Shown here: piece by piece, positions 1 through 17,212 of the stretch
Layout of the letters: every line of letters starts with the position of its first letter
Numbering within the stretch: position 1 is the first letter of the stretch
Assembly (NCBI RefSeq): GCF_004027225.2
Contig: NC_044277.2
Span: 94,500,283-94,564,282, forward strand
Direction of reading: 5' to 3'
Source of the DNA: Strigops habroptila
Taxonomy: Eukaryota; Chordata; Aves; Psittaciformes; Psittacidae
DNA length: 64,000 bases
Made by a program: the position numbers and the translations under genes
Notes under the pieces: generated by a model
What the model saw: the letters and a program-made list of their open reading frames with translations, nothing else
What the model was told of the DNA's origin: nothing
Database searches by the model: none

Positions 1-2813
1 TATATCAGTATTTAATTTACTCTTTAGGGGGGAAGAAGAGGAGAAGAGGAGGAAGAGAGAAGAAGAGGAGGAGAGCAGAGGAAAAAGAAGAGGGGAAAAA
101 AAAAAAAGTTTTCTCCATGGGGGAAAAAGAAACCAAACCCCAAACCAAACGAAAAACTTTTCTTCAGTTCCATATGTAGAGATGATATATTTTGTAATCC
201 ACTTATATGAGAAAAGCCAAATGAGATGCATTTTTATGTGATTTATACTGTCAAAAGAGATACTAGATTTACCTTCTATGGGTTTGAAGCATCTGACAGT
301 TTTTTGCCTGCTCCCTTTCTCTGTGCCTGTGAGTAGGTACAGGACAATGAAAAACTGCCTTCCAAGTGAAGAGGATAAGGAGAGCTAACAGAGAAGCTGC
401 TGACTAAATGAATGCATCAAATTGCTTGGCAGAAAAGCTGATGGTCAATGCAGACAACTCAAATATCTTGCTTTGGGACAGGAATCAGGTTCCACAGTGC
501 AGAGGAGGGCTATGTCATCATCATTTTCAACAGAAAGGCAAACTTGACAAGATACAGTCAACGTAGAAGCAGAAAAAGGGCAAAGGAAAGCAGGAAAAAT
601 CAGATTTTGCTTTGAAGCATCAATTATTACTCTCACTTGGATTTCTGCAGAAGAGATCATGTAGGATCTGACAGTGACATTGCCTAAAAATTTCTGTGTA
701 CCTACATAAAAGCTAATTACTTACAAAGTGCATACAAAGTACCTACATAAATGGCAAAGTGGTGCTGATGTGACTAGACCAAGCAGCACAGTATTAAACT
801 CTCTAAGGGGGAAGATGGTAGGCAGGAGGTTAATTGTTTGGATCATCAATACACTTTGAGGACAAGTATATGTTTGTTCACACAGAACAATGAAACTGCA
901 GAAGATTAAGGTATATTAAAAGCTGAAACTGACAGAGCAGATATTGTGGTTGATTCAGTTACCTCCTGGTTTCTTGACATTTTACAGTGCAGCTGAACTA
1001 GGTAACATAAGGATGGGATTTGCTAGACAAAAATTCAATGTTGACAGAGCAGACTTTTACACGTAAGCTTATCTCCTGCCTGGAAAGACAGTCTGGATGG
1101 CTTTGTTCTTTCTTGATCTAGAGGCAGTTCAGATCTGCACAGGTACCTATTTCTTCCACATTGACTAAGGAGACTGCTGACAAGTGGTGCAAATGTAAAA
1201 CAAGGCAAGACGGATCGCAGCTTCAGTGAAGGAATATGGGCTGGAGGCTGCTCTGATCTCTGGCCTGGTATAAGGCAGAAGTCAACTGTTAGAAGGGAAA
1301 GATGAGGTAGACAAAAATAACCGAGTTAAGGCAGGAATTGAAAAAATACTAGGAGAGCATCTATCCTGAAAACAAGGCAAGAGAGTCTGAACTTTGTGAC
1401 AAGATGTTAGCAGAGCCAGGTAGAAGATCAGGAACAGTGACTTGATGAGTGACGGGAGACAAAACCAGCATTAAATGCCAGAGCAGAGAGGCAATCTGGA
1501 TGTGAACTGAGCACCACGACACAACAGCAGAGAGGATCCCTGTTCAACTACCTGCATGGGCAATCTGCCTATCAGGACATAAACCAAGTAGCCTGTAGTC
1601 GGCATAAACAACAATTAGCATCAACAACCTAGGGCTGAGAAACAATGAGAAGTCTAGCTGCCACTGGGAGATTTAAGACTCCAAGTAAAGCAGGCAATGA
1701 GAAAAGATGGGGAAAGTGTATTTGGAAAGACAAGGGATTCTGCAGTTTGAGGCAGGAAAAACCAATACCGAGATAAGCGGAGACACTGGCACTCAGCTGT
1801 AAAACATGTAAAAGATGAGGCAAACAAAAGATCCTAAGAACACGTTGAATTTAATAGATCTGCATTTGCACAGCCCACTAAAATAAACCACCTCCTGTAC
1901 TTTAGACTTTCAGTATCCTCATACAAACTATTTATCACTGCCTTGTCTCTGGTATCTGCCTAAATATCCTAATAGCTTGTTGCTGGAGGACAGGCTGTCT
2001 TTGTCCCATTTGGTAATTGCTCATTATCCAGATTTACCAGTTCAGTAGCAAATATCCTGAAGCAAGCCCTAGCTGGCTGTTTTATAGCTTCAATGTTGCT
2101 GGAGAAGCTGATTATGATCAAGAGCTGACCTACCAGAGCTGAAAAATGAGGGGACTACCTGCAAGTCAAGACATACTTTTTACAGCCATTGCTACAGAGC
2201 ACTAAATTTGTAGTGCACTCTTTAGATCTGGAAGCAGCAAAACTAAGACTGACATTAATTTCAAACAGGAACCAGTAAAAGGTAGAAGACAGTAGAAGAC
2301 AGTCTGGAAAAGGAAGGCTTTAAACTGGGATGTTACTTACATTCCCCGACCAGCAAGACTTACACTATTTCATTTGTTGTTTGTTTTTTTTTATATCCTC
2401 CTATCATCTTCGTGACTGATTTGATAGAAACAAATACTTCCCAATAGAGAAATCAGCTCTAGGCTTTTCGTAAGACTTACTTAGAAAAAAGATGATTTTA
2501 TCCTCTCAGTTTCTCCCCAAGACAGTACTCAGTAATCTGACTTAATTCAGTCAAACAGCATCCTTCCACCAAATTGCCCTACCCATTAGTTACGTTTACT
2601 CAAAAGTTACTTTCTAAAACATTTTCAAATGCATTATTTTATCATGAAGTTCTACAAAAAGGCTCAAAATACCAACATGAATGGTGGATGTTTTTGCAGG
2701 AAGGTATTTTTTGCCATACTTCATTTCTTACAACATAACTATTTTTAACCCTACTAAATGCTATAGGATTTCCACTTAAAAATACAGTTGTTACAATATG
2801 GGACTTTTCTTAC
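1..2813 (-). other. GPLD1 intron 3 (partial); no exon found
   Basis: This stretch lies downstream of GPLD1 exon 3 on the minus strand and should be intronic. I looked on the minus strand for the next conserved block of the phospholipase domain and saw none. It opens with a purine-only tract at about 29-109 (listed separately). The remainder is AT-rich sequence with only short chance ORFs. Confidence 0.6.
29..109. repeat. Polypurine (GA/GGA-rich) low-complexity tract
   Basis: About 80 bases on the plus strand are almost entirely G and A, built from irregular AGGAGGAAG-like units and ending in a run of A. It lies in GPLD1 intron 3, so it would be a long pyrimidine tract in the transcript. A mirror-symmetric polypurine tract of this kind can form triplex DNA, but no function is evident. 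Confidence 0.8.
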
Positions 2814-5800
2814 CACTTTTGCAGATTGAAGGATAAAAGGCATCAGGATAAATGCTCCCAGCCTGAAATGCATCTTGGTGGTTTAGTAATAACTGGGAAA
2901 AGCATGGGGGAAAAAGGAATCAGAATGCTATTGCAGAGAACAAAAACAGAGTTTACTGCCAATATTTAAGATAAAATACTGCAAGATACAACTATTACCT
3001 TGGTAAATGTTATTTCAGTGTTGTCACCATCCCACAAGATTCCTCCCTACGCTCCCCCCCAAATCCTTGTAAGAGAAACTACACTAATCAGTATACACTA
3101 ATTTGAAAGGCCATTTAGGAAAGTATTTGTACAGTATAACTTAGGTGCTGGTGAAGTCACCTTCTGAAGGTGCCCCTTCCTCTTGTACTAGACACAAAGC
3201 CTGTGGGCCGCTAACTTCCATCTTCTGAATCACAGCATAGTGATCTGAATCACACTGTCTACAGTGGACAGTGTGAATACTCCCCTTGAGTGATCTCCTA
3301 CTTTGATAAAAGATTGAGTTATCTAAAATGGTCTTCTTTACATTGTCCTAAAATATATTAAAAATGTTAAATATGTTAAAAATATAATAAAAAAGTGCTC
3401 TGCTGGGTACAGTCCATGAAAGAAAAAGCTATTTGCACCAATCAGAAATCAGGAATGATATGTGGTGGACAACATTCAAACCTTGCTGTCATTTTCCTGT
3501 CCTTATGTTTATTAGATCTCCTTTCCAAAGACCCCTGATTCTTCTAATACAACTACTCATGGAGGGTTTGACTTCAGAAGACACAAAAACATGCAAGAAA
3601 GCACTATGATAACTGCTACATATTTGTAATAATATTTAGGAGTCATAAAATTTTCAACAAAAAAAGATAAAAATACAGTCTAGGCACAACACTTACACAC
3701 ATATTACTGAGAAAAAATGATAAAGAAAGGCAAGAAGACAGACTGAAAAACATTCACAAGAAAGGTATACACAATTAAGCAATAATATGCTTCCTACCTG
3801 TCTATAATTAACATTCCTTTCGTGCTTAATGAAAAATTCCAGAGCTCTATGTGCTGAAAAACAACATATTGAAGTATTGATTTACAGGTACTGTGGCCAG
3901 GCCTGTGTTTTTTTAGAAGCATTATCGAAACCAGAATAACTGCATTGTTATACCTAAACCAAGTCGCAGAGGTGCATGAAACATGATTTCTCAAAAAATT
4001 CTGTACTTGTAAGAGGGTGTCTTTTCTCATCTAGTGAGCTAATAAGGAAATGCTGTTTCTGTGGCACACCTAGGCACTGAGGTCTCATCAGTCTAATCCC
4101 CAGCTCCCAAGCTGACCAACAAAGCTGAAATCATAGAATCACAGAACGGTTTGGGTTGGAAAGGACCTTAAGATCACCTAGTTCCAACCCCTCTGCTACG
4201 GGCAGGGGCACCTCACCCTAGATCATGTCACAGGGAAAAGGAATTCCCCATGTCCAGAACTGAGCTACCGCAGTGAACTGACATGATCACACGTATAGAG
4301 TATGGATCGCAAAGTCCTAGCTGTAAAAGACTCACCTGAATTGTACTTAAGTTTCACTGTTGCCCTTAACATAGAAGAAGGTACCTCAAGAATCAATGCA
4401 GATGTTTAACAGTTTGATTAATTTTTAACATGTATGAAAACCAACAAAAACCTAAAGTCAGCAAGGTAAATGCTACTATTTATTCACTGAATATCCAGAC
4501 ATTCTTACTGCCAAAATATTTATTAAACAAGCATAATGAAAGAATGAAACAAACTGACATAATTTTTCTTTAATGAAGTCTCCTTCTAAAAATGTTAGAT
4601 CCCAGGGATAACCTATTAACACTCTTCTGAAAACACCCAACATTGCCACTAAAATTATTTGGTTGAAACTGCACACATGGGTTATCATCTTGCCTTCCCA
4701 CACAAAGTTTTACTTCTCACTTGAAGCTATTTACAAACTAAGACTGCTCAAGATAATTCAGAATATGCTGAATTTAATTTGATCCTTACTAAATAAATCA
4801 CATCACAAAAAAAATCCCCAAACCCACTCTAATTCTGGAATAAGATCTATACAAAACTGTGTGGGTTTGAATGTTCTTTCACTTTGAATTTTACACGATA
4901 ACCTAAACCATCCTTATTCAAATATGTTAAGATACCTTAAAGGACCAATCTTGCACCAAAACAAGAATAACTTAAAAATAATAATAAAAAAGTCATCATT
5001 TTGATGCTCAGCCATTTCAACACACATCTCTATTTCCAGTGTGGGAGAGTCTCAGTTTGGCAGTTTGCTTTTTCTCTCATGTTCCCCCATGCTCCCCCCC
5101 AGCCTGTCTTATTACTCACGTGGGCCCAGGTCCTCAAAGTTCATATTTACAATGAATCTCACGATGGATCTCCACAGTTCCATGGAGCTCTGTGGGTCTG
5201 ACAGGAGCCCCTGGAGGGGAAGAGCCTCCTCACTCAGACCTCCCTCCAGCCACAAGGCCATGGCCAAGTAGGATACGGCACAGCTCTGCTGAGCACACTG
5301 AACATGATCCACATGTTGATTAGGCAGAGCTTTTCACCGTTTTTAAAAATACTTTCAGAAGCCTGCCCCCGACAGATTTCTGTGCTGGTTTTGAGTCGCA
5401 GGAGTTCCTTTCCGTAGTTTGTTGTGTTTTTTCTTTCTTGGAATACTCAGTGTTTGGATTTGGCAGTAACTTTCGGTATCTTACCATCGTGGACTTTTAT
5501 TTGCACATTAATTAAAGCACTGACTTTAGCAGTATCAGAGCTGATCCCAGTTTAATGTCATTTTCTGACAAATGAACAAAATCTGTTGTAAACTATGACC
5601 AATAGTTCAGTGTACACACTACTCCTCAGACAACCAAGATCTTTAAATCATATAAACACAGGTTTTCTGCAATATGCTTGAGTAGAAAAAAATTTACTGC
5701 TTTGGAACAAAGCCATAAGCTCTTGTTTCTTTGTAGATTTCTTGCAGACACACTCTGTTCTTCCAAATCTGTTATTCCAAGTTTTCAGAAGCTCATACTC

Positions 5801-6928
5801 AGTAATTAGAGCCCCAACATTGCAAAGATGTATGTGCTTGCCTAACCTCAGGCACTGTGATTTCTCCTACCAATTACTATGAGTTTCTTGACATTGTCTG
5901 GAAAAGCAAATGGTTACAGGATGCTGACCAAGGGTACAATGCCCAGTAAGGGAACATAGTCTCAAATGAATGCCATGAATAATCCCAGCCTTTAATTTGT
6001 TCAAAGTTGCACGTATTTAGTATGTAAAGTCTGAGAAGATTACCTGAACAGAGACAACAGCATACGTTTTACCACCTGTCATATGTCTTACTATCTGTTT
6101 GTTGAGCAATGGATTTAGAATCAGAAACTGAAAAGCAAACAATTAAAACAGTCAATTTATTATGAGTAAACACTTCAGAATAACCTCACGCTACTCATGA
6201 GTGCTCTTGCAAGAACTACAGCAGAAACCAGGTATTAAAAATAACACATGCAAACAAGAAATTCAAAACAGGAATATTTCTCTCATTCTCTACAAATCTA
6301 GGCTGTTCAGGCTACAGACAGCAACCTACCAGGAAGAGATACAGAACGGTTTTCACTATGCTAACCATAGCTACAAACACATTACAGCATTTGATCTCTT
6401 TTATGCAGGCATGGCAAAATTAGTACACGGTGATTTGAAAACAGAGCTGCCACAAATGGTCTGTGTTGTTCTCTAGTTTAAATATAACAATCCCATGAAC
6501 TGAGCAAACTGTTCCTCTTCTTTATCCAAACCAAACCCTGTCTGCCGAAGACTCACAGGCACAAACATTCCAGTTACATAATGCCTGTGTTTTACAAGAC
6601 GGAAAAGTACGCAACCAAATCGATTCAAGCATTTTGCTTATAAAAACAGCAAAGTTTCAAACTCCAAAACAAAACTACTCATCTATTCTACGCGTAATTC
6701 ACATTTTTTAAAAAAAGTTATAGAATGCTCATTAACATTATTTCCTCCCTTTGCTTTCCAGCCAAATCAGGATTTACTTCTCCTGCCAAGAAACAAAAAA
6801 AATACATGGAAACCCATTCTGAACATCTTACCTATTTCAACATGTGTTGAAATTCCACTTGGGAGACATCTCTGACAGAAATGGCATAGTATAACCAACA
6901 AAACAGACCAAATCTTCAAACCACCCAT
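2814..6928 (-). CDS. GPLD1: GPI-specific phospholipase D, 5' part (coding exons 1-3 of a longer gene)
   Basis: GPLD1 is a secreted enzyme that cleaves the inositol-phosphate bond of GPI anchors. It has an N-terminal zinc-dependent phospholipase-C-like domain followed by FG-GAP/beta-propeller repeats. The exons seen are 6832-6928 (start codon at 6928), 3798-3853 and 2814-2892; all have GT-AG sites and the phases join (1, then 0, then 1). Residues 1-23 form a hydrophobic signal peptide (WSVLLVILCHFC). The mature start reads STHVEI-AHRALEFF, and exon 3 carries NHQDAFQAG and YPDAFYPSICK, all matching the start of the phospholipase domain. Only 77 residues are in the window, against about 840 in the family, so the rest lies to the left of base 1. 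I searched for the next exon and did not find it. The gene is divergent from ALDH5A1. Human GPLD1 and ALDH5A1 are neighbours in the same orientation. Confidence 0.9.
2893..3797 (-). other. GPLD1 intron 2
   Basis: This is a 905-bp intron between coding exons 2 and 3, with GT-AG ends on the minus strand. It contains a short hairpin at 3250-3276 with ten-base arms and a seven-base loop. No repeat family or other gene was recognised. Confidence 0.8.
4132..4230 (-). mobile_element. CR1 LINE, 3' end fragment
   Basis: The plus strand reads tcatagaatcacagaacgg and continues into the typical reverse complement of the avian CR1 3' UTR ('ggttggaaaggacctt', 'ccaacccctctgc'). The element therefore points to the minus strand and is a 5'-truncated copy of about 100 bp in GPLD1 intron 1. 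Confidence 0.9.
5112..5333 (-). other. Unidentified coding-like block with splice donor in GPLD1 intron 1
   Basis: The minus strand is open for 73 codons. The translation has protein-like composition, including SYLAMALWLEGGLSEEAL and MELWRSIVRFIVNMNFEDLG. The open frame runs directly into a consensus donor (C|GTGAGT, G of GT at 5119), with the stop two codons later. A usable acceptor would be the AG of 'catgttcag', but its pyrimidine tract is poor. I do not recognise the family, and GPLD1 has no matching segment between its first two coding exons. It could be an alternative exon, a fragment of a copied gene, or chance. Confidence 0.3.
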
Positions 6929-7964
6929 GATGCTGGCTCAAGCTGCAATTTTTTCAGAAGCCTGTAGCAGTAGCACTGTGACCTTTGAAATGTGGGTTAC
7001 GGAGCATGCCTTTTCTTTTAGATATATTGCTGACACAGCAAGTAAACGACTGCTGTATTTGAAGGGCTATTTTAGACCGGTGCTTTTCTTTACCTCAGAT
7101 TAAGTAATTTATATATAAAAAAATAAATGATCTATAGATGTTCTCCCACCTTTGGGATTTGGACAGCGTAACTGCCATCACTGCACAGCAGAAGCGAGGT
7201 TTCAGTTAACACACCAAGCACGGCAGAGCATCCTCCCAGTTTGTCCAGTTCATGGTGCACTTGCCTTGCAACGACGACGTCAGATTTCACAAAAACTTAA
7301 AGCCAATCGCCAACGGAGCATTAGTAGAAACACACTAGCTCCCAAGTTGTAGGCAACACAAAGTCCTAAATTTGGTGAGCTGACAGCACATTGCACATAT
7401 ATGCTTGGGTCCTATGATCCAGACAGAAACCCCAACTGATAACGGGGGAAATGATGGCATCACTCCTGCCACACGCATTGCCATGAACTGCTGTGTGACT
7501 GCAAAGCCTGGGTGCACCACAGCTCACAGCCACCCCCCATGCAGACCTGGCCCTGCTGCCATGCCGAGCCTGTGCGCGAGGCTGGCACATGTGGCACAGC
7601 CACACCAGTCCCCAGCCACACGCTGATTGACGCCACCATGGGACCCGCTGGATGGAGACCAGGACCACTGGCCCACTGCGACCACCGCCTGCTGCGGTTA
7701 AGCCATCAAGCACTATTTCCCCCTCCCTCTGGACGAGGGTCTTGATGGGGCTGGCGGAAAGCAGGCTCCGGGGAGCGGAAGCTCCCTACTGTTATGCCCC
7801 TACCACCTCACCAGCAGACCAAGCCCCACACTCTACCCCTATGCCCGCCCGCCGCCGTTCCCCGCCCAGAAGCCGCCGCTGGCCCGGCCCCTCCGCAGCT
7901 CCTCCTCGGGGGCGGTGCGGGCGGGCTGGGCCCGGGCCCCGCCGCCTGTTGCCGGTGCGCGGTC
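6929..7964. promoter_or_regulatory. Divergent GPLD1/ALDH5A1 intergenic promoter interval
   Basis: The two start codons lie 1,037 bp apart and face away from each other. On the GPLD1 side there is a minus-strand TATATAAA-like element at about 7108-7115, roughly 180 bp upstream of its start codon. In the middle are a CRE-like GACGTCA at 7276-7282 and a CCAAT box at 7303-7307. On the ALDH5A1 side the sequence becomes GC-rich, with a GC box (GGGGCGG) near 7909-7915. The motifs are visible in the sequence; their use as promoters is inferred from position. Confidence 0.45.
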
Positions 7965-14733
<6,769 letters not shown>

Positions 14734-17060
14734 AAATCTTCAAAAAGCACAATCCCAACAATTTGGAAAAGAGTGCTGTAGTTTTAATATTCTTGAAGCA
14801 AGATACATGTATGAATGCAACTTCTACCTTCTTTAAAACTAAGCAACCCTGTTCTGTATGTGTAGAGGTATTTACAGTATTCTGTGCTGCCATATGTTTT
14901 ACATGTTCTTTACTTATACATTGTTTTTCAGCAATGTGATTACAATGTAGGGAAGAATGCACATTTATTATTCTTTGATTACCCCTATGTAACTGGGAGG
15001 ACTCGAGAGACTTGTGCATCATGAAAATAACTCAAAACCTATGGCAAGGGGAAACTAGACCATGATTTTCTACTGCCTCTAATGTTTCAGTGATGATGTT
15101 GGAGCCTTTGGGGAGGACAGTCTCCCTTCAGAATTTTGTGTACATACTTGTCTTTTCTGATGTGGTTATGTGACCTTCTTTTAGAGACAGGTGTGCCTTT
15201 TGTTTGGGTTTTTTTTAATTGTGAGAGAATCAGATGCTTATGCAAGGTGAGGAATTGCTTTCAGCTACAGCTAGGCATCCACGCAGGTGAACAGACAGCT
15301 TTTTCAGTGCATGTTAATGCTAGTTGCAAAGCTGCCACCTGTTCAGCTTTGGGCTTCTGAGCAAAGAGCTGTAATTTGTGCCTAACAGTTTGCACACACC
15401 TGGGATCAAATACAACTTTTGTTTGACATTTGTGAACCCCAACAGCCCTGGGAACAGGACAGTCCAGGAAGGAAAAGGAGTTGCTGGCTTTGTGCATAGC
15501 AGGAGGAAGATGGGATGCTTACTTGCAGGAATAACTTACGTAACAGTGACACTATAAGGGCTGTGTGAAGGAAGCACAAGTGGTGACATGATGATACAAG
15601 TAACCTCCCTTCAATGAAAAGAATGTGACTCTCCTTGGGTAGAAGTAGTGTCACTGATGTAAATGTTGATCAGTGTCTAAAGGAACATTACTCACCACCT
15701 CCAAAGAACATGAGCACATAAATGGTTCCGTTCCTATGGACTTTGTGCCTTGAATTGGATGTGTGGTTATACAGGTGAATGTGCACTAGGGAGGAAGGCT
15801 TAAAAACCTTTAAACTTGGCTAACCTGTGGCCTAATAAAGATTTAAATAGAAGTGGTTAGAGGTGAGACTTCTACACATCACCTTACCATTTTGTCATCT
15901 TCAAAAGATGATGTAAAGCTTCCTTAATATGAAATAAACAATGCTGTTTAAACTTTAAAGGCGGTCAAAAGAAGCACTTTAAAAAATGAGCAATGTTAAT
16001 TTGGCAAATCAGCACTGCAGAAGCTACAGGGAATAGATTTTGTTTCCTGTGTTGGTTAAATTTATTTGATGGGACTTTACCCATTAATTATTAAAAATAA
16101 ATGAAAGAAGGCAAGAGAGCTCTTCTTTATACATTAATGAATGTACTTTATGAAATGGGATATTTTATCCAATCAGGCAAAGAGGTACCAGGTAACACAA
16201 GACTTGGGGAGGCGGAAGGCAGACCAGGACTGAGTTTCACAGGTTTTTTTAAAGCGCACATAAGGTAGCATTGACTGCTACTGATTATTTCTAAGTATTA
16301 TTATAGTTATATTTGTATAACACTTGAGACGGGGTAGGTCTGGAGCACGTTATGTGTCAATAGTGTTTGTGCGTCGTGCCAACTAAGGAGTGGTTAAAGG
16401 ACACTTAACTGCCCTTCTAGTAATTTCCAATGCACCAAAAAAACACATGTAAGTTAGTGAATTGCACAGACTTAAAATACGTCTGCCTGTGAACTGCAGA
16501 TAAGGTAAAAATAAAATCATTTCATTTACTGCTCCATGACAGTGCAGTCTTGAATGTGGGTCTACTTCTTGGGACAGTGCAGTTGGAGGATACATTCTTT
16601 AACCCACTGCTCTATTCACTGCAAGGTTACCCATCTGATGCATTGGTACATTTATAAACTTGATGTCTTTTTGGAGAATAGCACTGTTAATGAGTAAATG
16701 TTTACTTTTTTCCTAGCAAATAATACCTTTTACTATGCTTGAAAACAAGCACAAACCAGAATTAAAGATAAGGTATGTAATAAACTTGAAAAATACCTTT
16801 GTCTAGATTGGATTGTGGTTGAATTCCAGCATAGTATCCATTTGTCAGCAAGGTCTACATCAGTTAAGCACAGAATAATCTTAAACTTGTCTTCAAAGCA
16901 AAAGCTGTGATTCTTCAACAAAAGATATACTTGAATTCTCACACTTGAGTTACATTGATTACACTTGTGATAGTTTAGCAATTTCTGGATATTGAAACTG
17001 TGACGGAAAAATACTTTCTGTTAATAAATAAGTGAAAGCACTGGATTGTGTGGTTTATTA
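14734..17060 (+). other. ALDH5A1: Probable ALDH5A1 3' UTR
   Basis: Sequence after the TAA at 14731-14733 has no further coding exon. Canonical AATAAA hexamers occur at 15834-15839, 15933-15938, 16096-16101, 16510-16515 and 17023-17028. The last is followed by a GT-rich segment (gattgtgtggttt) and makes a good distal poly(A) site. Which signal is used cannot be told from sequence alone. Confidence 0.5.
17023..17028 (+). terminator. Candidate distal poly(A) signal of ALDH5A1
   Basis: AATAAA is followed at a suitable distance by a GT-rich element at about 17046-17056. Four earlier hexamers are alternatives. Confidence 0.4.
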
Positions 17061-17181
17061 CCTTATTCAATGTTGAACTGACAAACAGCCACATGAAGTT
17101 CAGTTTTTCAGATTTGCAGATATTTTTTGTTCTGCCATCTTTAGCACTGGAAAAATAGACATTTCTTTGGATTCACATGTT

Positions 17182-17212
17182 CACAGAATCATAGAATGGT
17201 TTGGGTTGAGGT
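17182..17212 (-). mobile_element. CR1 LINE, very short 3' fragment
   Basis: The plus strand reads cagaatcatagaatggtttg and then loses similarity after about 30 bp. This is the extreme 3' end of a minus-oriented CR1. Confidence 0.75.

Larger units (their letters stand above)
3854..6831 (-). other. GPLD1 intron 1
   Basis: This is a 2,978-bp intron between the signal-peptide exon and exon 2, in phase 1. It contains a CR1 3' end near 4134 and a coding-like block with a splice donor at 5112-5333, both listed separately. The rest is AT-rich with only short chance ORFs. Confidence 0.8.

Noticed and set aside
2640-2660. Possible acceptor for GPLD1 exon 4 (minus strand gtag followed by a Leu-His-Asp reading)
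   Set aside because: After three residues the frame stops resembling the phospholipase domain and soon reaches a stop.
6201-6476. 91-codon plus-strand ORF in GPLD1 intron 1
   Set aside because: It has no family similarity or splice context, and the base composition is intronic.
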